Under the pieces are notes generated by a model, which saw only the letters and a program-made list of their open reading frames with translations, ran no database searches and was not told where the DNA came from. A program made the translations under genes and the position numbers. Shown here piece by piece: positions 63,101 through 64,000 of a DNA stretch of 64,000 bases. Source of the DNA: Prosthecobacter fusiformis (GTDB lineage Bacteria; Verrucomicrobiota; Verrucomicrobiia; Verrucomicrobiales; Verrucomicrobiaceae); contig NZ_SOCA01000001.1 of NCBI RefSeq assembly GCF_004364345.1, positions 62,001 to 126,000 on the forward strand, written 5' to 3'. Within the stretch, counting starts at the first letter, position 1. Every line of letters begins with the position of its first letter.

Positions 63101-64000
63101 GATATGAAGTGTCTACCGCCAGTGCTGCTCCAAACGTCTCAAAGTTCGTGGGTATGTGCAACCTTGGGATTCCAGCGTTAAAGCCCATGGTATATCCTTT
63201 GCTGGAGCCACCCTTGGATAAAAAGCCCGCCATTCCAACCGGGGCACTTGGCCACTTTGACACCACAAAAATACTAACTGTCAGCGGATTTAGCGAAGCA
63301 TGGTCGGCGACCTTCAAGAATTTGCGCTCGGCCAGGGTCCCCAGGCTGCCGTTGTCAAATTGCACGGCGGGCTTTGTCCCAATAACGTCATTAGCAATCA
63401 GTGGACGGTTGTCGGTCGGCAGAGAGCCGCCGCCTGTTCCGACAGCGTCGTTGGCGAAGCCGGAAAAATCCTCCCACTTTGACACCCGCCCCCCTTCGTC
63501 ATAGGTGACGTTCCAGTCTGCTCGGAGCCACAAAATCGGAACGGCTGGCTGGGCGGGACCAGGAGACGAGATGCGCTGAGGAATATTTTCAACAACCAGC
63601 ACATGGTCATATTCTGCTTCTACAAGCTCGGATGGGATGCCGCTCGTTACTGCAAGGCCTGCTTTAAGCAGGTTTGACATCGAGACAATCGCCGTTCCCA
63701 CAGTCTCCCAATTAATACCGTTCAGAGAATAATAACCGGCGACAATATTGCCGCTTCGCACAAGTCTAAACCAGACCGCCTGTCCTTCCGGCACGAACGT
63801 TCCCAATGATAAAGCCACGTCCGCCCCGTCTTCGGATCGCCACTTGAAACGAAGTTCACCTTCGGAATCGACGCCTATAAACGCAAATGCCGCATCGGTA
63901 GCTGTTGATTGCCTGATCATCACTCCGGTTTCAGCTCCTAAAATTGCGTCCAATGACGCCAGCCGGGCATCTACTTCCAGATTGCCCGTTGTTTCTTGGC
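57159..64000 (-). CDS. giant LamG/chitobiase-type repeat surface protein (5' end outside the window)
   Basis: The gene is open from the window edge to 57159, so at least 2,280 residues are encoded and the start lies beyond 64000. After a DUF1349-like first domain there are six LamG/concanavalin-type units. Each is introduced by a motif like LKLWLRADxG ... W.DxSGNGN and contains AEIIVYD-like strands. They alternate with chitobiase C-terminal-like beta domains (for example YYQINGGEAQLYTGPILLAE and YRVDGGDPQTAVGRVVL). The arrangement fits a large carbohydrate-binding or adhesive surface protein. The RHS/Hint gene begins 44 bases downstream on the same strand, so the two may be co-transcribed. 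No C-terminal sorting signal is evident: the protein ends in an acidic segment (FDEDDETPPVITLE). Confidence 0.85.
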   Translation of the reverse strand, partial: QETTGNLEVDARLASLDAILGAETGVMIRQSTATDAAFAFIGVDSEGELRFKWRSEDGADVALSLGTFVPEGQAVWFRLVRSGNIVAGYYSLNGINWETVGTAIVSMSNLLKAGLAVTSGIPSELVEAEYDHVLVVENIPQRISSPGPAQPAVPILWLRADWNVTYDEGGRVSKWEDFSGFANDAVGTGGGSLPTDNRPLIANDVIGTKPAVQFDNGSLGTLAERKFLKVADHASLNPLTVSIFVVSKWPSAPVGMAGFLSKGGSSKGYTMGFNAGIPRLHIPTNFETFGAALAVDTSYLLEGVFRKADPLKGVSFYANGQMSPLPLTQRTANIAASTGSPLFIGQYLTAPAAVNPTATQAYPFTGEIAEIIIYNGSVTEAQRLQVEAYFKSKYQIIGLPAPKLPDPQFDIATGIYLPGQAVTITSPGSFVYYQINGGEAQLYTGPILLAEGTTALTAWASRPGYADSNAVVVPFIIEEQSREVSRDGLKLWLRSDAGVKTEGDEVVAWRSQVSSLTAQAAGTGRPAFLPGTAAGLNNKPALVFDADWLKVSAPAGSPLALNKHTICVVARPSSSTPTSSTGSMSSLLSRLSATNGYWYGFRATPGSTPLLQLRSRLVLNSGTTGADTLTPLTQPLGTDQWKVLTGLFNLQDNVLQSNGTELVRKGRTASVGDSGTDLFIGAQSASATTLVNPFRGDIAEVIVYDRELEAQELRSLNAYLHLRYQIEATGLFAAVHLETSPAAGLYAVAPTVLCTSQDSASVTYKVNGGEAQPYGGGINLAEEEGVLVAGNVLRYEVKISASKPGFSPVTDRTLVYFVDPATHEVPKEHMKLWLRADIAATPATAPERLITNWNDQSGNGNHLVAPATGVVKPKKVLNALGGQPSISFGYDGLSQMVASAANNQGLRLGNIPNDDVTILAVVKDNGSPDNAIILEQETENDSAGFSLRLRQQGGGMVAEGRFNTSVITAAHSGSPYALPAKFNLFVQRAFPASPTRHVLSVNRTATASQSGYAIDSNNVPRLFSLGARRRAAVQNPSVPLSMPADGLKGEIAELIVLDAAISDLELSRIEAYLISRYLLNSDSHVPLPELTMPEATPDRGMWPSGTSITATHIEGAAVTLTYRIAWGETMPSETAWISYVDGFILQGVGPCVVEVKATKPGYASATKQFRILVDPQITGVPRHNMVLWLAADKDVEKTTVGTVERVTRWKDISGNGHDAVPVTSGSGPDIQTEFNVNSIEYNQTISPGVRKKVPALKFPGANRRMKIDNVQDLADNGTIFVVARSNSPEDPYDRVIMQKIDSAAGGVNGGWNLSYQDWAGKVGFGPLTPFETPPLIAGTKTGTAELITGHVGSGLRLLGTTNETKTASWSGGNVGDDLIIGGSFGVHFSATTTIGSAIVTNILPQYMQRLGVEMTLSGNAVGGYKISEKLSTTSIRVNNNNTSSSGNKQLIATSYMNGEIAEIIIYSNHLDEEATKAVHTYLMDKYHFQVKPALSAPTIQVTPSANSIGGVFTESRTVTITSENNSTIEYRVDGGDPQTAVGRVVLTVGTGETRKVISISAICSKTGYSPSTEAHAMVIIDPDADYVPRSKLKLWVRGDSAATTSPESNTVARWIDLSGYGHHLTKPAPVAVNSPVKTTPEVAGFNGHPVIKFTKEDHHCLEGNYPGLDGENISVFAILRTVETENATTVIAEKHLPVTGTATDKGYSLQLINGAVPKFNFRTRETTLAYTSSDTGHPVVLVGGTHGDYGMNVSYQGNNVSSKVFSSNSKIIPSTTTPFYVGGRKAVNNFDGEIAELWVYDGELSQEDINLLSIYAHRRYGTQSNKQVPAPVADYEGGTYSTGLKVKVSCLMDDVTIRYELGDDGETEVDDPSETSPELDQDDLTGQVSINGAYRVLKVVASKAGLVDSAIQTWVYRIQPDKSIVRRGLVAWYKGDRGVATDSNFKVTHWIDQSGMGNDAAAPNETVRPLYVTDPLEAVGLPVIRFNQAGLKAPLTLQVPHPLRFPDERAHFETMSVVAVMRKLGTNIGVVVKKGGYQLNLAGSATAPTASLKIGTPAAIAVPIRQNVFETIAGTYDRITRRISTGDSLKSATGTAAIAQDTKPIYIGSFRTVDNNDNLQGEIAEMLIYNTGLSEAERQQMERYLSAEYGIYNAPALTVEKPRIVPGVAGGTLELAAPGEVAIIGTSDNAIYYTTDPLLGGMPSTTTWTLYSQPIHVGFTTTIWAFSRKEGLAPVNSDTTTATFELDEVKFPAPHFDEDDETPPVITLEKPTNAIDVTD

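Noticed and set aside
1-64000. CRISPR arrays, tRNA or rRNA genes and island attachment repeats
   Set aside because: I saw no regularly spaced direct repeats, no cloverleaf-like tRNA and no repeated flanks at the island edges by reading; short attachment repeats could be missed without a computed search.

Overview
The window looks like a chromosomal segment of a Verrucomicrobia bacterium (inference: Verrucomicrobiaceae/Prosthecobacter-like). The main reasons are a complete Verru_Chthon cassette (proteins A-D) behind a giant autotransporter-associated beta-strand-repeat protein with a PEP-CTERM tail, and a dense cluster of secreted sulfatases.

Region 1 (1-16.5 kb, + strand): a NarL/FixJ-type response regulator, a roughly 400-base gene-free stretch with a strong inverted repeat, then a five-gene surface-protein locus. 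It holds the 2,779-residue beta-strand-repeat PEP-CTERM protein and Verru_Chthon cassette proteins A, B, C and D. B, C and D carry type IV prepilin N-termini, and A has a GspK-like N-terminus without Glu+5. The set resembles the minor pseudopilins of a type II secretion system and may build or export the large protein (inference).

Region 2 (16.5-31.9 kb, - strand): one tightly packed run of ten secreted proteins. In transcription order these are a PhoD-like phosphatase, a sulfatase, an FG-GAP/VCBS protein, an SGNH esterase and six more sulfatases. Four-base ATGA overlaps and short gaps suggest one operon for stripping sulfate and ester groups from a polysaccharide. No glycoside hydrolase or sulfatase-maturation enzyme is present here.

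Region 3 (32.1-50.9 kb): an accessory island. It opens with a peroxiredoxin (Bcp) gene cut off after its catalytic half and joined to a double-HTH gene. Then come a CHAT protease, a divergent SIR2-like protein, a 1,703-residue membrane-anchored STAND ATPase, a pyroglutamyl-peptidase lipoprotein, and a caspase-like protease overlapping an alpha/beta hydrolase. Facing them is an AT-rich gene for a nitrilase fused to three GAF-like domains. A decayed IS66 element closes the block. The association of two caspase-fold proteases, SIR2-like and STAND proteins resembles NTP-dependent conflict (suicide/defence) systems and is the best candidate for an undescribed system.

Region 4 (50.9-64 kb, - strand): a giant LamG/chitobiase-repeat surface protein that runs off the window edge, then a secreted RHS-repeat protein with an N-terminal C39-like domain and a C-terminal Hint domain, then a small gene in the immunity-gene position. 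No tRNA, rRNA or CRISPR array was seen.
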